From Nitrosopumilales archaeon (GTDB lineage: Archaea > Thermoproteota > Nitrososphaeria > Nitrososphaerales > Nitrosopumilaceae), in the NCBI GenBank assembly GCA_900299125.1, contig OMIR01000061.1:1-37100 (forward strand): 37,100 nt of DNA, written 5' to 3'. Both the position numbers and the translations under genes were made by a program. Positions 15,692 through 24,194 of the stretch are shown here, one piece after another. How positions within the stretch are numbered: the stretch's first letter is position 1; each line of letters starts with the position of its first letter. The notes beneath the pieces were generated by a model. It saw nothing but the letters and a program-made list of their open reading frames with translations, did no database searches and was not told where the DNA came from.

Positions 15692-16992
15692 TACAAAATT
15701 CCCTCCGGTCCGAGTACCCCAGCGTAAACCAAGGCGAGTGCTATAAAGATGTTAACGAATGCCAAGCCAATTAATCTATACCAGCCAATGTGTAGTAGCA
15801 AGTCAATTCTAATTCTCGGGAAGACGCCTCTAGGTAATAGTATGAAAAAGATTACACCGACTACTTTGAGTGTAAACCAAAGTACATCATTGAGCATCTG
15901 CTGATCTAGTAATGGTAATCCTGGGAATTTTGCAGTAACTGGTCCAACTACAATGCCTTGGGTGATGATCTCTTCAGGGAATGGTGGCCAAATCATTGGT
16001 CCGCTCCATCCACCTAAGAACAAAACAACAAAGAGCGCAGCAAATGCATATAGTTTGAGATAAGAGCCAAGTTGGACTAGACCATACATCATACCTGAAA
16101 ATTCGGTTAGCCATCCAGCAACAATTTCACTTTCTGCTTCTGGTAAGTCAAATGGAATTCTCTCTAGTTCTGCTAGCATTGCAATAAAGAACACAATTGC
16201 ACCTATTGGTAGGAAGATAATCCACCAGTAAGAGTACTGGGATTCGACGATTTCTGTTAGATTTAGAGTTCCAGTCAGAATTACTACGCCTAAAACAGAT
16301 AGTATCAGAGGAATTTCAAATGATACCATTTGGTGTAGTGCTCTAATTCCTCCAATGAATGGGAATTTACTATTAGCAGACCATGCAGATAAAACCGTGA
16401 TAACTGGGAAAAATCCAACAATTGCAAATACAGCAAGTAATCCGACATCAACATCTGCAACTACCCATCCCCCACGTGCTGCTGGAATTAATGATACAAA
16501 TGCGGCTGCAGTGGCTACAAACAATACTGGTGCAGCCCAGAAAATCGGCTTGTCAGCTTTTGCAGGAATGATAATTTCTTTTGATAATAATTTGATTCCA
16601 TCACTGGCTAATTGTAAAATTCCCTCAATCTTTCCACAATAAAATGGACCAACACGGAGTTGTAATTTTGCAAGCATTTTTCTTTCAATGAAAATAGTTC
16701 CAGCTGCAATTAATGCCGCAAATCCAAATCCAGGAAATGCAGTCATTCTGAACAGGTCTGAATTAATTAGAGATTTTATGAATGGAATTTGTCTAGAAGG
16801 ATCTGCTAGAATTGTAAGCATCAGATATGGATCTATAAGCTTGTCTCCAATCACTGGGAGCTTCAAATAAAATAGAATGATTTGAAGAAACGGTAGTCCA
16901 ATTAGTGTGAGTAGTGTAATTGTCCAAAATGCATTATCGGTGATAGATTTTAAAAAATAGCTAAACCTGAATTTTGGCGCAATTGAAGACAT
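15691..16992 (-). CDS. nuoH: Complex I subunit H
   Basis: Membrane subunit that forms the quinone entry site with NuoB and NuoD. Signatures are FIERKMLAKLQLRVGPFYCGKIEGILQLASDGIKLLSKE and FDLPEAESEIVAGWLTEFSGM, with the quinone-channel acidic residues. At 433 aa it is longer than the common 320-350 aa form, the excess being an N-terminal part of about 90 residues with hydrophobic segments before the FIERK signature. The ATG lies two bases after the nuoD stop. Confidence 0.95.
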   Translation of the reverse strand: MSSIAPKFRFSYFLKSITDNAFWTITLLTLIGLPFLQIILFYLKLPVIGDKLIDPYLMLTILADPSRQIPFIKSLINSDLFRMTAFPGFGFAALIAAGTIFIERKMLAKLQLRVGPFYCGKIEGILQLASDGIKLLSKEIIIPAKADKPIFWAAPVLFVATAAAFVSLIPAARGGWVVADVDVGLLAVFAIVGFFPVITVLSAWSANSKFPFIGGIRALHQMVSFEIPLILSVLGVVILTGTLNLTEIVESQYSYWWIIFLPIGAIVFFIAMLAELERIPFDLPEAESEIVAGWLTEFSGMMYGLVQLGSYLKLYAFAALFVVLFLGGWSGPMIWPPFPEEIITQGIVVGPVTAKFPGLPLLDQQMLNDVLWFTLKVVGVIFFILLPRGVFPRIRIDLLLHIGWYRLIGLAFVNIFIALALVYAGVLGPEGIL

Positions 16993-16993
16993 T

Positions 16994-18130
16994 TTATCTA
17001 TCAGCCTCCACTGGCCAATAATTCAAGCTCCAGTATACTGCTGGCATGTTGCCTAGTTTTTCTCCCTTGAGTAAATACGGCATGCATATGAGATTTCTAA
17101 AAGAGCCCACACTCATCTTTACTCGATAGGGTTCTTGCTGACCTTTAGAAACAATATAGCAACCCAGAGAACCACGTCCAGACTCTACTCTTTTGTAGAC
17201 TTCGGTGAGTGCTCCCTTTGGATTTGGCTTTAGCTTTACTCGAACAGAGCCGGATTTTGGCATTTTCTGTAATGCTTGTCGTATAATGTTGCAGGACTCC
17301 AACATGTCAAGCCATGGGATCTTGGAGCGTGCATAAGCGTCACCTTCTTTTAGTGTGTGAACATTAATGTCAAGCTCGCCGTATGCATCATAAGGTTCCT
17401 TTACTCTAAGGTCATAATCAACGCCACTTGCGCGCAGAGTTGAACCAGTAGTTCCTAATCTAATTGCATCCTCACGAGATAGCTTTCCCGCATCACGAGT
17501 TCTTGAAATCAGTATTGGGTTATCATAAAATATTGCGGCATATTCTTTGATACGTTTTTCAAAATAATTGACTCTTTTTAGTAACATGTCCTCAAAGTTA
17601 GCGGGAACGTCATTTCTAATTCCACCAGGTACAAAGTATGCGTGTGTGACACGTGCACCTGTCATCTTTTCTAGCATGTCGATGTATAGTTCTCTATCTC
17701 CTGCAGGCCACATGAACATTGTAGAGTGTCCTAAAAAGATACCATAGATTGCAAGCCAGTATTGGGTGTACACACATCTGTTCAGCTCGGAAGCAATTAC
17801 TCGCAGATATTTTGCCCTCTCTGGAACTTCAATTCCTAAAAGTTCTTCAACGCCTAAACAATAAGGATACAAAACATTACAAGAGTCATGAATTACTGGT
17901 CTCTCCAGATGTGGAATGTTTTGGATATAGTTTCTATATTCTGCCATTTTCTCTTCTCCTCTGTGAACATAACCTGGATCAGGATCTGCTGAAACAATAT
18001 AGTCACCATCAATTTTTACAATAATTCTCATGTGACCAGAACCAGGATGTTGTGGTCCTACGTTTAGTGTCATGATTCGCTCGTCTACTTTTTCTAATTG
18101 AAGGCCTGGTGGTAGTGATGCAGTACTCAT
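16994..18130 (-). CDS. nuoD: Complex I subunit D (49-kDa-type)
   Basis: Peripheral-arm subunit that forms the quinone-reduction pocket, related to hydrogenase large subunits. Recognised by LNVGPQHPG near residue 22, GYVHRGEEK, GVEELLG, GARVTHAYFVPGGIRNDVP, LRASGVDYDLR, GSLGCYIVSKG and the terminal ADR. The quinone tyrosine appears conserved (Y90 in PYCLGVEELLG). After GPQHP the usual THG is replaced by GSGH, so the His that contacts quinone is displaced or absent. It is 378 aa, not fused to NuoC. The ATG is three bases after the nuoC stop. Confidence 0.95.
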   Translation of the reverse strand: MSTASLPPGLQLEKVDERIMTLNVGPQHPGSGHMRIIVKIDGDYIVSADPDPGYVHRGEEKMAEYRNYIQNIPHLERPVIHDSCNVLYPYCLGVEELLGIEVPERAKYLRVIASELNRCVYTQYWLAIYGIFLGHSTMFMWPAGDRELYIDMLEKMTGARVTHAYFVPGGIRNDVPANFEDMLLKRVNYFEKRIKEYAAIFYDNPILISRTRDAGKLSREDAIRLGTTGSTLRASGVDYDLRVKEPYDAYGELDINVHTLKEGDAYARSKIPWLDMLESCNIIRQALQKMPKSGSVRVKLKPNPKGALTEVYKRVESGRGSLGCYIVSKGQQEPYRVKMSVGSFRNLICMPYLLKGEKLGNMPAVYWSLNYWPVEADR

Positions 18131-18133
18131 TTT

Positions 18134-18679
18134 TTATCGTCCCTTTAGCTTGAAATCTTTGCGCATTGGTGGTAAATCTGCCCAGTCTTCTGGAAGCAAT
18201 AATCTGCGATTATCTGGATGACCCTCAAAGAAAACACCCAACATTTCAAAGCATTCTCGCTCATGGAATTCGACGCTGTAAAAAATATCTCTTAAACTAG
18301 GAAGCTTAGTATTATCAGAACCAGGGTTTGGGTTTTCCTCTCGTGGTGCTCTTGTAGCCAAAGCCAGAACCTGTTTTGCAAGGACTGGGTCAGTATACGA
18401 GCCCAAGTGATATACTACCTCAATTTCTTTGTCTTCGGGATAATCAACGCCTGTGACAGATTCAGCATGATCATAGTGCATCTCATCACGAAGAAATTTT
18501 GCGATTTCTAGAACGTCTTCTTTTGATACTTTGACTCTTATTCTATTTTCTTTAACAAATTCGATTTTTGCCTTGGAGCCAAACTTTCCCTCTATTTTGT
18601 CTGCAATTGATTTTTCAAACTTGGGAAGCTCCTTTACTGGCTCAGGTTGTGCTACGGGTTTTGTCTCTTGTGCGCTCAT
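18134..18679 (-). CDS. nuoC: Complex I subunit C (30-kDa-type)
   Basis: Soluble scaffold subunit of the quinone-reducing module. The C-terminal family signature is clear: FHERECFEMLGVFFEGHPDNRRLLLPEDW, then PPMRKDFKLKGR. The N-terminal 30 residues are Lys/Glu/Pro-rich and probably flexible. It is 181 aa with an ATG start, six bases after the nuoB stop. Confidence 0.94.
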   Translation of the reverse strand: MSAQETKPVAQPEPVKELPKFEKSIADKIEGKFGSKAKIEFVKENRIRVKVSKEDVLEIAKFLRDEMHYDHAESVTGVDYPEDKEIEVVYHLGSYTDPVLAKQVLALATRAPREENPNPGSDNTKLPSLRDIFYSVEFHERECFEMLGVFFEGHPDNRRLLLPEDWADLPPMRKDFKLKGR

Positions 18680-18685
18680 TTATCA

Positions 18686-19201
18686 TTACCTAGCCTTTAG
18701 CCTCTTGATTTTTTCTTGAAGCAACATACAACCTTGAATCAATGTTTCAGGTCTTGGGGGACAGCCAGGAACGTAAACATCAACTGGTAAGATTCCGTCA
18801 ATTCCAGGTAAGACATTATACGAATCAAAGTACAATCCTCCAGTGATTGCGCATGCACCCATTGCCACTACATATTTTGGCTCTGGCATTTGATCATAAA
18901 CTAGTCTTAGTCTTGGTGCCATCTTTCTTGTAATTGTTCCTTGAACTACTACCAAGTCACATTGCCTTAGAGAACCAAATGCTTCAATGATGCCAAATCT
19001 TTCAACGTCGTATCTTGGGCTAGATGCTGCTCCAAATTCCACACTGCAACAAGCAGTTTCAATGTGGACAGGCCATAATGACCAGAGTCTACTCCAGTTA
19101 ATGGCATAACCAAGAGGCTGATCTACTGCCTTGACTAGAACATCTCCTAGCTTTCCTATGAAGACATTGGCATTTTGTGGAGTAAGTAAGTCTTTTAACA
19201 A
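18686..19201 (-). CDS. nuoB: Complex I subunit B, cluster N2 protein
   Basis: Carries the terminal [4Fe-4S] cluster that hands electrons to quinone. The four ligands are visible: tandem C51-C52 (ACCSVEFGA), C117 (MGACAITGG) and C147 (PGCPPRPE). SPRYDVERFG and DLVVVQGTIT are also family segments. It is 171 aa. The start is a TTG immediately before LKDLLTPQN; no ATG is available nearby. The 43-bp gap after nuoA is the widest in the cluster. Confidence 0.95.
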   Translation of the reverse strand: MLKDLLTPQNANVFIGKLGDVLVKAVDQPLGYAINWSRLWSLWPVHIETACCSVEFGAASSPRYDVERFGIIEAFGSLRQCDLVVVQGTITRKMAPRLRLVYDQMPEPKYVVAMGACAITGGLYFDSYNVLPGIDGILPVDVYVPGCPPRPETLIQGCMLLQEKIKRLKAR

Positions 19202-19244
19202 TTCGAACCCTCTATTTTATTGAAAATAATTGCAGTATTAAGAT

Positions 19245-19619
19245 TTACCAAATGTTTCTCCTCTTTGACTGATACAAAGCAAAAGACATGGCTGCAAACA
19301 TTATTCCTAAAAATGCAATAATTGGCAATGTCGCAGTTTTAGGCAAACTCAAGAGTGAGCTACCCCAAGCATATAGGAAAATTGCCATTACATCAAAAAC
19401 AACAAACATCAGAACATAAGCATAGTACTGCATCATAAAGTGAGTTCTTCCCTCTCCCTTGGGGACTTGACCTGCTTCCATTGGGAGGAATTTGACAGGG
19501 TTGCTCAATCTTCTAGGAGAAATCATGCGGGAAATCAAAAGTGCAGGACCTACAGCAATTATTGCAAAACCAAACATTAGAAGAATATGACTATACCCAG
19601 CTGCAGATTCCCCAACCAA
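19245..19619 (-). CDS. nuoA: Complex I subunit A
   Basis: Three-helix membrane subunit and first gene of the cluster. The order A-B-C-D-H-I-J-K-M-L-N and the lack of E, F and G mark an Fpo-like 11-subunit complex whose electron donor is not NADH via NuoF. The loop between helices 1 and 2 reads FLPMEAGQVP, so the usual YECG cysteine is Ala49, and the FDVE motif reads FDVM (D76, M78). The start is a TTG whose position is supported by a TATA box 26 nt upstream. It is 124 aa. Confidence 0.92.
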   Translation of the reverse strand: MVGESAAGYSHILLMFGFAIIAVGPALLISRMISPRRLSNPVKFLPMEAGQVPKGEGRTHFMMQYYAYVLMFVVFDVMAIFLYAWGSSLLSLPKTATLPIIAFLGIMFAAMSFALYQSKRRNIW

Positions 19620-19639
19620 ATCAGCTACAAACCCGGTTG

Positions 19640-19649
19640 TTTATATAAA
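19640..19649 (-). promoter_or_regulatory. TATA box of the complex I operon
   Basis: The minus strand reads TTATATAAAC within a longer AT run, centred 26 nt before the nuoA TTG. This implies a leaderless nuoA message. Confidence 0.6.
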
Positions 19650-19652
19650 AAG

Positions 19653-19680
19653 TTATGCAAAAAATTATGCAAAATTTTGC
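19653..19680. repeat. Direct repeat plus 12-bp palindrome upstream of nuoA
   Basis: TTATGCAAAA occurs at 19653-19662 and again at 19665-19674, 12 bp apart. The second copy runs into the perfect palindrome GCAAAATTTTGC at 19669-19680. The block lies directly upstream of the nuoA TATA box, between nuoA and the divergent peroxiredoxin gene, as an operator for either gene would. Regulatory function is inferred. Confidence 0.5.
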
Positions 19681-19707
19681 GATCTAAAATTTAATGTTGA
19701 TATAATT

Positions 19708-19715
19708 GATATATT
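19708..19715 (+). promoter_or_regulatory. TATA-like box of the peroxiredoxin gene
   Basis: TGATATAT is centred about 25 nt upstream of the ATG at 19736. Confidence 0.4.
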
Positions 19716-19735
19716 GCAATTGAGATTTTTAATTT

Positions 19736-20206
19736 ATGGTAAATGTAGGACAAAAGGCTCCCGAATTTGAGCTTGTAGACACCGATCTGAAAATGAGAAA
19801 GCTAAGTGAGTTTAAGGGGAAAAAAGTGATCTTGTCATTTTTTGTAGCAGCTAGCTCTCCTGTCTGTACAACAGAACTGTGTACATTTCGCGATAGATGG
19901 AGCGAAATATCTGAACTAGGAGCGCAGGTAATTGGAATTTCAAATGACGGACCATTTGCAAACAAGGCATTTGCAGAAAAATTCCACTTTAACTATCCAG
20001 TGTTGGGTGACTACAAATCAAAAACAATTCGAGACTATGACATACTAATGCCAGATCTTTTACACGTCAAAGGATATGATGCTGCAAAACGTTCTGTCTT
20101 TATTGTGGACGAGAATGGGACAGTATCTTACAAGTGGGTCTCTGAAAATCCTCTAGTAGAGCCAAACTACCAAGAAATAATTGATGTTCTAAAAAAATCT
20201 CAATAA
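19736..20206 (+). CDS. Peroxiredoxin (AhpC/TSA family)
   Basis: Thiol peroxidase that reduces hydrogen peroxide and organic peroxides. The active-site motif PxxxTxxC is PVCTTELC (residues 42-49), making C49 the peroxidatic cysteine; C44 lies inside the same loop. I see no later cysteine, so it is a 1-Cys type or resolves through C44 or a partner thiol. It is 156 aa with no signal peptide. It is divergent from the complex I operon, with a repeat block in the shared 116-bp region. A role in protecting against respiratory oxidants is an inference. Confidence 0.9.
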   Translation: MVNVGQKAPEFELVDTDLKMRKLSEFKGKKVILSFFVAASSPVCTTELCTFRDRWSEISELGAQVIGISNDGPFANKAFAEKFHFNYPVLGDYKSKTIRDYDILMPDLLHVKGYDAAKRSVFIVDENGTVSYKWVSENPLVEPNYQEIIDVLKKSQ

Positions 20207-20214
20207 TTTTTATT

Positions 20215-20727
20215 TTATTCTATTTCGGCCAAGACATCATTTTTTGCAACAGAGCCAGCTTGTTTTACTTTGATTTTCTTGACAGTTCCGTCCTTGTGAG
20301 ATTTTATTGATACCTGCATCTTCATGGATTCAAGAACACAGATGACATCGCCTTTTTTGACATTATCTCCTTCGCTTACATTAATTGATACTACTTTGCC
20401 AGGAATTTGGCTATGGAGTGAAATTTGTTCTCCGCCAGAATCACCGCCTCCAGAATTTTTAAAGACTATTTCATTGAGGGAGTGATGCATGTTAACAGTA
20501 AATGGCGTACCATCAACGACCATTTTCATTTGTGCAGTTCCAGCATCCAAATACTTGATTGTATGAACATGAGAGTCCAAAACAAATTCAATTCCACGTG
20601 TATTCATTTTTAGAATTTTAAGAGAGTGATGTTTGTCGTTAATTTTAATTGTATAATCAGATTCGCCAGTTTTTTGTATAATTTGGCCGTTAAATGCCGC
20701 TTCGATTTCAGATATTTTGTATTCCAT
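20215..20727 (-). CDS. Biotin carboxyl carrier protein of acetyl/propionyl-CoA carboxylase
   Basis: Carries biotin between the carboxylase and transferase subunits. The C-terminal biotinyl domain has the attachment motif ESMKM (K136) and IPGKVVSINVSEGDNVKKGD before it. Residues 1-90 form a separate beta-rich part, joined by a Gly/Ser linker (NSGGGDSGGE, 91-100). It is 170 aa. The ATG is two bases after the biotin carboxylase stop, so the three subunits form one operon (transferase, carboxylase, carrier). Confidence 0.93.
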   Translation of the reverse strand: MEYKISEIEAAFNGQIIQKTGESDYTIKINDKHHSLKILKMNTRGIEFVLDSHVHTIKYLDAGTAQMKMVVDGTPFTVNMHHSLNEIVFKNSGGGDSGGEQISLHSQIPGKVVSINVSEGDNVKKGDVICVLESMKMQVSIKSHKDGTVKKIKVKQAGSVAKNDVLAEIE

Positions 20728-20729
20728 GA

Positions 20730-22223
20730 TTATCGCCTATCCATGTGACTCTTCCAGCGGTGACTAGGAACACTAGATGATTTTACCTTGCTTCTAAAGA
20801 ATTCAGAATACATTATTGCGCCTGCAATTGCTGCATCTTGTTTTAGTTTTTGGTCTTCTTTGATATCTTGTGTTAGTTTGTCAATAATCCCGTATCGTTT
20901 TAAAAAGTCAGTAGAGAGATTTCCTTTTTTGTATTCCTCTGTTTTTAAAATTGTCTTGTATAGTGGTATGGATGTTTCTACACCTTGAATGTAAAAGTCA
21001 TTTAATGCATTTAGCATTCTAACTCGTGATTCTTCAAATGTTTGTCCCCAAGTGATTAGTTTTGCCATCAAAGAATCATAGTAAGGAGAAACGGTACATC
21101 CTGGATACAAGTATGTATCACATCTAACACCGGGGCCAGACGGTATTGTAACATCTGGAACTGGGCCGGTTGAGGGTGCAAAGTCCAAGAATGTATCCTC
21201 TGCGTTTATTCTGCATTCTATTGCGTATCCATTCATTTGCAAGTCTTTTTGCTTGAATGGGAGTGGTTCGCCGTTTGCAATATCAAGCTGAAGTTTTACC
21301 AAGTCCAATCCAGAAACTAGTTCGGTTATAGGATGTTCTACTTGGAGTCGGGCATTAATTTCAATGAAATAAAAATCTCCGTTATCTGCTCTGAGAAATT
21401 CAGCAGTCCCAAGATTTGTATAATCAACTGCTTCTGCTGCCTTTACCACTAGCTCACCAATTTTATCGCGAGTTTTTTGATCAACTGCTGGAGAGGGTGT
21501 TTGCTCGATTAGCTTTTGATTACGTCTCTGAATAGAGCATTCTCTCTCAAAGATATGAACTGCATTTCCATGCTTGTCTCTAGCAATCTGATACTCAATG
21601 TGTCTGATTTTTTCTAGGAATTTTTCAACTAGGATTGCGGATTTTCCAAAAGCTGCTATAGATTCTCCAGTTACTGTTTCATATGCTTCTGTGAGCTCTT
21701 TGTCATTGTTAACTAGTCTGATTCCTCTTCCTCCGCCACCATAAACTGATTTGAGTAAGACAGGATAGCCAATTTTATTTGCAATATCTAGTGCCTCTTT
21801 TACATCCTTGACAAGATCTGGGCTTCCAGGAACTGTGGGTACTTTGGCCTTGAGCATTGCTGCCTTGCAACGCATCTTATCACCACACAAGTCCATCGAT
21901 GCTGCAGACGGTCCAATGAAATTGATCTTGTTATCCTCACATAAGTGCGCAAAATCAGAATTCTCTGATAGAAATCCATATCCAGGATGAACTGCATCAG
22001 AGCCAGATTTTAGAATGGCATCAAGAATTTTTTCCTGATTCAGGTAACTCTCTTTTGGAGCTGCCTTGCCAATATGATATGCCTCATCAGCTTTCTTGAC
22101 ATGAAGAGAATTGTAGTCCTCATCGGAATAAACAGCTACTGTTCCTAGTCCCAATGCCTTACATGTTCGAATTACACGCAAAGCGATTTCTCCTCTATTA
22201 GCGATTAGAACTTTTTTTATCAT
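20730..22223 (-). CDS. accC: Biotin carboxylase subunit of acetyl/propionyl-CoA carboxylase
   Basis: ATP-grasp enzyme that carboxylates biotin with bicarbonate. Landmarks are IANRGEIALRVIRTC at the N-terminus, HPGYGFLSEN, the glycine-rich loop YGGGGRGIRLV, the segment with EFLRADNGDFYFIEINARLQVEHP, and ECRINAED. At 497 aa it is a free-standing subunit, not fused to the carrier domain. In thaumarchaea this enzyme catalyses the two carboxylations of the 3-hydroxypropionate/4-hydroxybutyrate cycle. The ATG lies four bases after the transferase stop. Confidence 0.95.
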   Translation of the reverse strand: MIKKVLIANRGEIALRVIRTCKALGLGTVAVYSDEDYNSLHVKKADEAYHIGKAAPKESYLNQEKILDAILKSGSDAVHPGYGFLSENSDFAHLCEDNKINFIGPSAASMDLCGDKMRCKAAMLKAKVPTVPGSPDLVKDVKEALDIANKIGYPVLLKSVYGGGGRGIRLVNNDKELTEAYETVTGESIAAFGKSAILVEKFLEKIRHIEYQIARDKHGNAVHIFERECSIQRRNQKLIEQTPSPAVDQKTRDKIGELVVKAAEAVDYTNLGTAEFLRADNGDFYFIEINARLQVEHPITELVSGLDLVKLQLDIANGEPLPFKQKDLQMNGYAIECRINAEDTFLDFAPSTGPVPDVTIPSGPGVRCDTYLYPGCTVSPYYDSLMAKLITWGQTFEESRVRMLNALNDFYIQGVETSIPLYKTILKTEEYKKGNLSTDFLKRYGIIDKLTQDIKEDQKLKQDAAIAGAIMYSEFFRSKVKSSSVPSHRWKSHMDRR

Positions 22224-22227
22224 AATA

Positions 22228-23775
22228 TCACAGGTTTATGTTTCCATGTTTTCTTGGAAGTTGTTTGTCTCGTTTATTTGCAAGCATTTCAAGTGCTTTA
22301 ATCAACATTGGTCTAGTCTGGGCTGGGTCAATTACTGCATCCACAGAACCTGTTGATGCGGCAACATATGGATTTGCAAACTTGTCATTAAATTCAGCAG
22401 TTAGTTGTTTTTTGAGCTCATCGGGATTTTTTGCATTGTCTAGATCTTTTTTGTTCATGATTTTGACTGCTGCTTCTGAACCCAAGACAGCAATTTGTGC
22501 TGTAGGCCATGCATAGTTAATATCAGTTCGTAAATTCTTACTTCCCATAGCAATGTATGCTCCTCCATACGCTTTACCAATTACCAGAGTTATTTTTGGC
22601 ACGGTAGCTTCGCAATATGCATAGAGTAGTTTGCTGCCATGTCGAATAATTCCATTATGCTCCTGATGAGTTCCTGGCATATATCCAGGGGTATCGACAA
22701 ATGTGATAATTGGAATGTTAAATGCATCACAGTATCGAATGAATCGTGAGGCCTTGCTTGATGTATCAATGTCCAGTGCTCCAGCCAAGTACATTGGCTG
22801 ATTTGCCACAATTCCTACAGTTCTGCCATTCATTCTTGCAAAACCGACAATTACATTTTGTGCAAATAATTCATGAACCTCAAAGAGTTGATTATTATCT
22901 ACAACTGAAAGTAAGATTTCTTTCATATCATAAGGCTGTAGTGAGTTTTCAGGAATTTTGTTAATTAGATTATGATCCATTCTGTTTGGATCATCATCAG
23001 TGGTAACATGAGGAGCTTCCTCAGTGTTATTTGAGGGAATGTAGGATAGTAAAGTTCTGATTTTATCAAAACAATCGTATTCATTTTTTGCAACAAAATG
23101 AGCGACACCGGATTTTGTTCCATGTGCCATTGCTCCACCAAGATCCTCAAATGATACTTCTTCGCCAAGAACTGTTTTGACAACCTCAGGTCCTGTCACA
23201 TACATTGTTCCGGCCTTTTCTACCATTATAACAAAATCTGTCATGGCAGGTGAATATACTGCCCCTCCTGCAGATGGTCCAATACTTGCAGTAATTTGTG
23301 GGACTACACCTGATGCTAATTCATTATGATAAAAGATATCTGCAAATCCATCCAGACTTAGAATTCCTTCTTGGATTCTTGCTCCACCCGAGTCAGCAAT
23401 TCCAATTATTGGGCATCCTGTTCTAACTGCATGATCCATTAGTTTAGTTATTTTTTTGGCACCCATCTGAGATAGTGTGCCTCCCAATACTGTGAAATCA
23501 TATGCAAAGACAAAGACCTGTCTTGCGTTAATAGTACCATATCCGGTGACAACACCGTCGGTGAAGAATTTCTTTTTCTGCATGTCATATTCGTAATAAT
23601 GATGAGTGACCAGTGAATCAATTTCTGTAAAGCTTCCTTCATCTAATAAGAGATGAATTCTCTCTCTAGCAGTTAGTTTTCCTTTTTCATGTTGAGCTAG
23701 AATTTTGTCCTGTCCGCCACTTCCAAGTGCTGTTTTTTGCTTTTCTAGAAATTTTTCAATCTTGTCAGTATGCAT
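22228..23775 (-). CDS. pccB: Carboxyltransferase subunit of acetyl/propionyl-CoA carboxylase
   Basis: Crotonase-fold subunit that moves CO2 from biotin to acetyl-CoA or propionyl-CoA. It shows both halves of the PccB-type transferase: an N-terminal half with GKLTARERIHLLLDEGSF, IADSGGARIQEG and GPSAGGAVYSPA, and a C-terminal half with FVDTPGYMPGTHQEHNGIIRHG and AYGGAYIAMGS. It is 515 aa, a single chain without the separate AccA/AccD split. First gene of the carboxylase operon, with an ATG start and a TATA-like TTAATATAG around 23806-23815. Confidence 0.95.
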   Translation of the reverse strand: MHTDKIEKFLEKQKTALGSGGQDKILAQHEKGKLTARERIHLLLDEGSFTEIDSLVTHHYYEYDMQKKKFFTDGVVTGYGTINARQVFVFAYDFTVLGGTLSQMGAKKITKLMDHAVRTGCPIIGIADSGGARIQEGILSLDGFADIFYHNELASGVVPQITASIGPSAGGAVYSPAMTDFVIMVEKAGTMYVTGPEVVKTVLGEEVSFEDLGGAMAHGTKSGVAHFVAKNEYDCFDKIRTLLSYIPSNNTEEAPHVTTDDDPNRMDHNLINKIPENSLQPYDMKEILLSVVDNNQLFEVHELFAQNVIVGFARMNGRTVGIVANQPMYLAGALDIDTSSKASRFIRYCDAFNIPIITFVDTPGYMPGTHQEHNGIIRHGSKLLYAYCEATVPKITLVIGKAYGGAYIAMGSKNLRTDINYAWPTAQIAVLGSEAAVKIMNKKDLDNAKNPDELKKQLTAEFNDKFANPYVAASTGSVDAVIDPAQTRPMLIKALEMLANKRDKQLPRKHGNINL

Positions 23776-23787
23776 GCCAGACCCCGC

Positions 23788-23832
23788 AAAATCTAACCCA
23801 TCTAAACTCTATATTAATTTTAGATTAGATTT
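23788..23832. repeat. Imperfectly spaced inverted repeat upstream of the carboxylase operon
   Basis: AAATCTAA (23789-23796) and TTAGATTT (23825-23832) are exact inverses flanking the TATA-like stretch of the carboxylase promoter. Arms of 8 bp in AT-rich DNA can occur by chance, so an operator role is only a suggestion. Confidence 0.25.
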
Positions 23833-23866
23833 GTAAGAAAATATCTGATCGCTTTATTGAAAAAAT

Positions 23867-24175
23867 CTAGTCATGAATTTTGTCTCTTCCACCCTTGGCA
23901 GTTCTAAACACATTCATGCCCATATTGTAATTTTCATACAAGGTTTCTAATTTTTTGAGATCTTCTTGTGCCTGTTTGATTTGAAATGACTTTGCCTCTG
24001 GGTTTTGTTGTAATTTTTCTAGCTCCTCAGCCTTTTGTTTGACCATATCTGCAACTCCCACCTCATAGTTTGAAGTCCCCTGAAATTCAGGACTCAGAAT
24101 ATGCTGGGGATTATACTCTGGGACTTGGTACTTGATTTTGTCTTTTTTAGTTTCAATTTCTGTGCTTTCAGTCAA
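23867..24175 (-). CDS. Uncharacterised coiled-coil protein in the rfcL operon
   Basis: A 102-aa soluble protein that I do not recognise. Residues 1-40 are polar (YQVPEYNPQHILSPEF). Residues about 43-80 look like a long charged helix or coiled coil with heptad-like spacing (VKQKAEELEKLQQNPEAK, then QEDLKKLETLYENY). The tail is GMNVFRTAKGGRDKIHD. The start is TTG, 19 bp after the stop of the zinc-binding protein, so it is the last gene of the rfcL operon. Function unknown. Confidence 0.6.
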   Translation of the reverse strand: MTESTEIETKKDKIKYQVPEYNPQHILSPEFQGTSNYEVGVADMVKQKAEELEKLQQNPEAKSFQIKQAQEDLKKLETLYENYNMGMNVFRTAKGGRDKIHD

Positions 24176-24194
24176 TGTATGACTTGTTTTTGTC

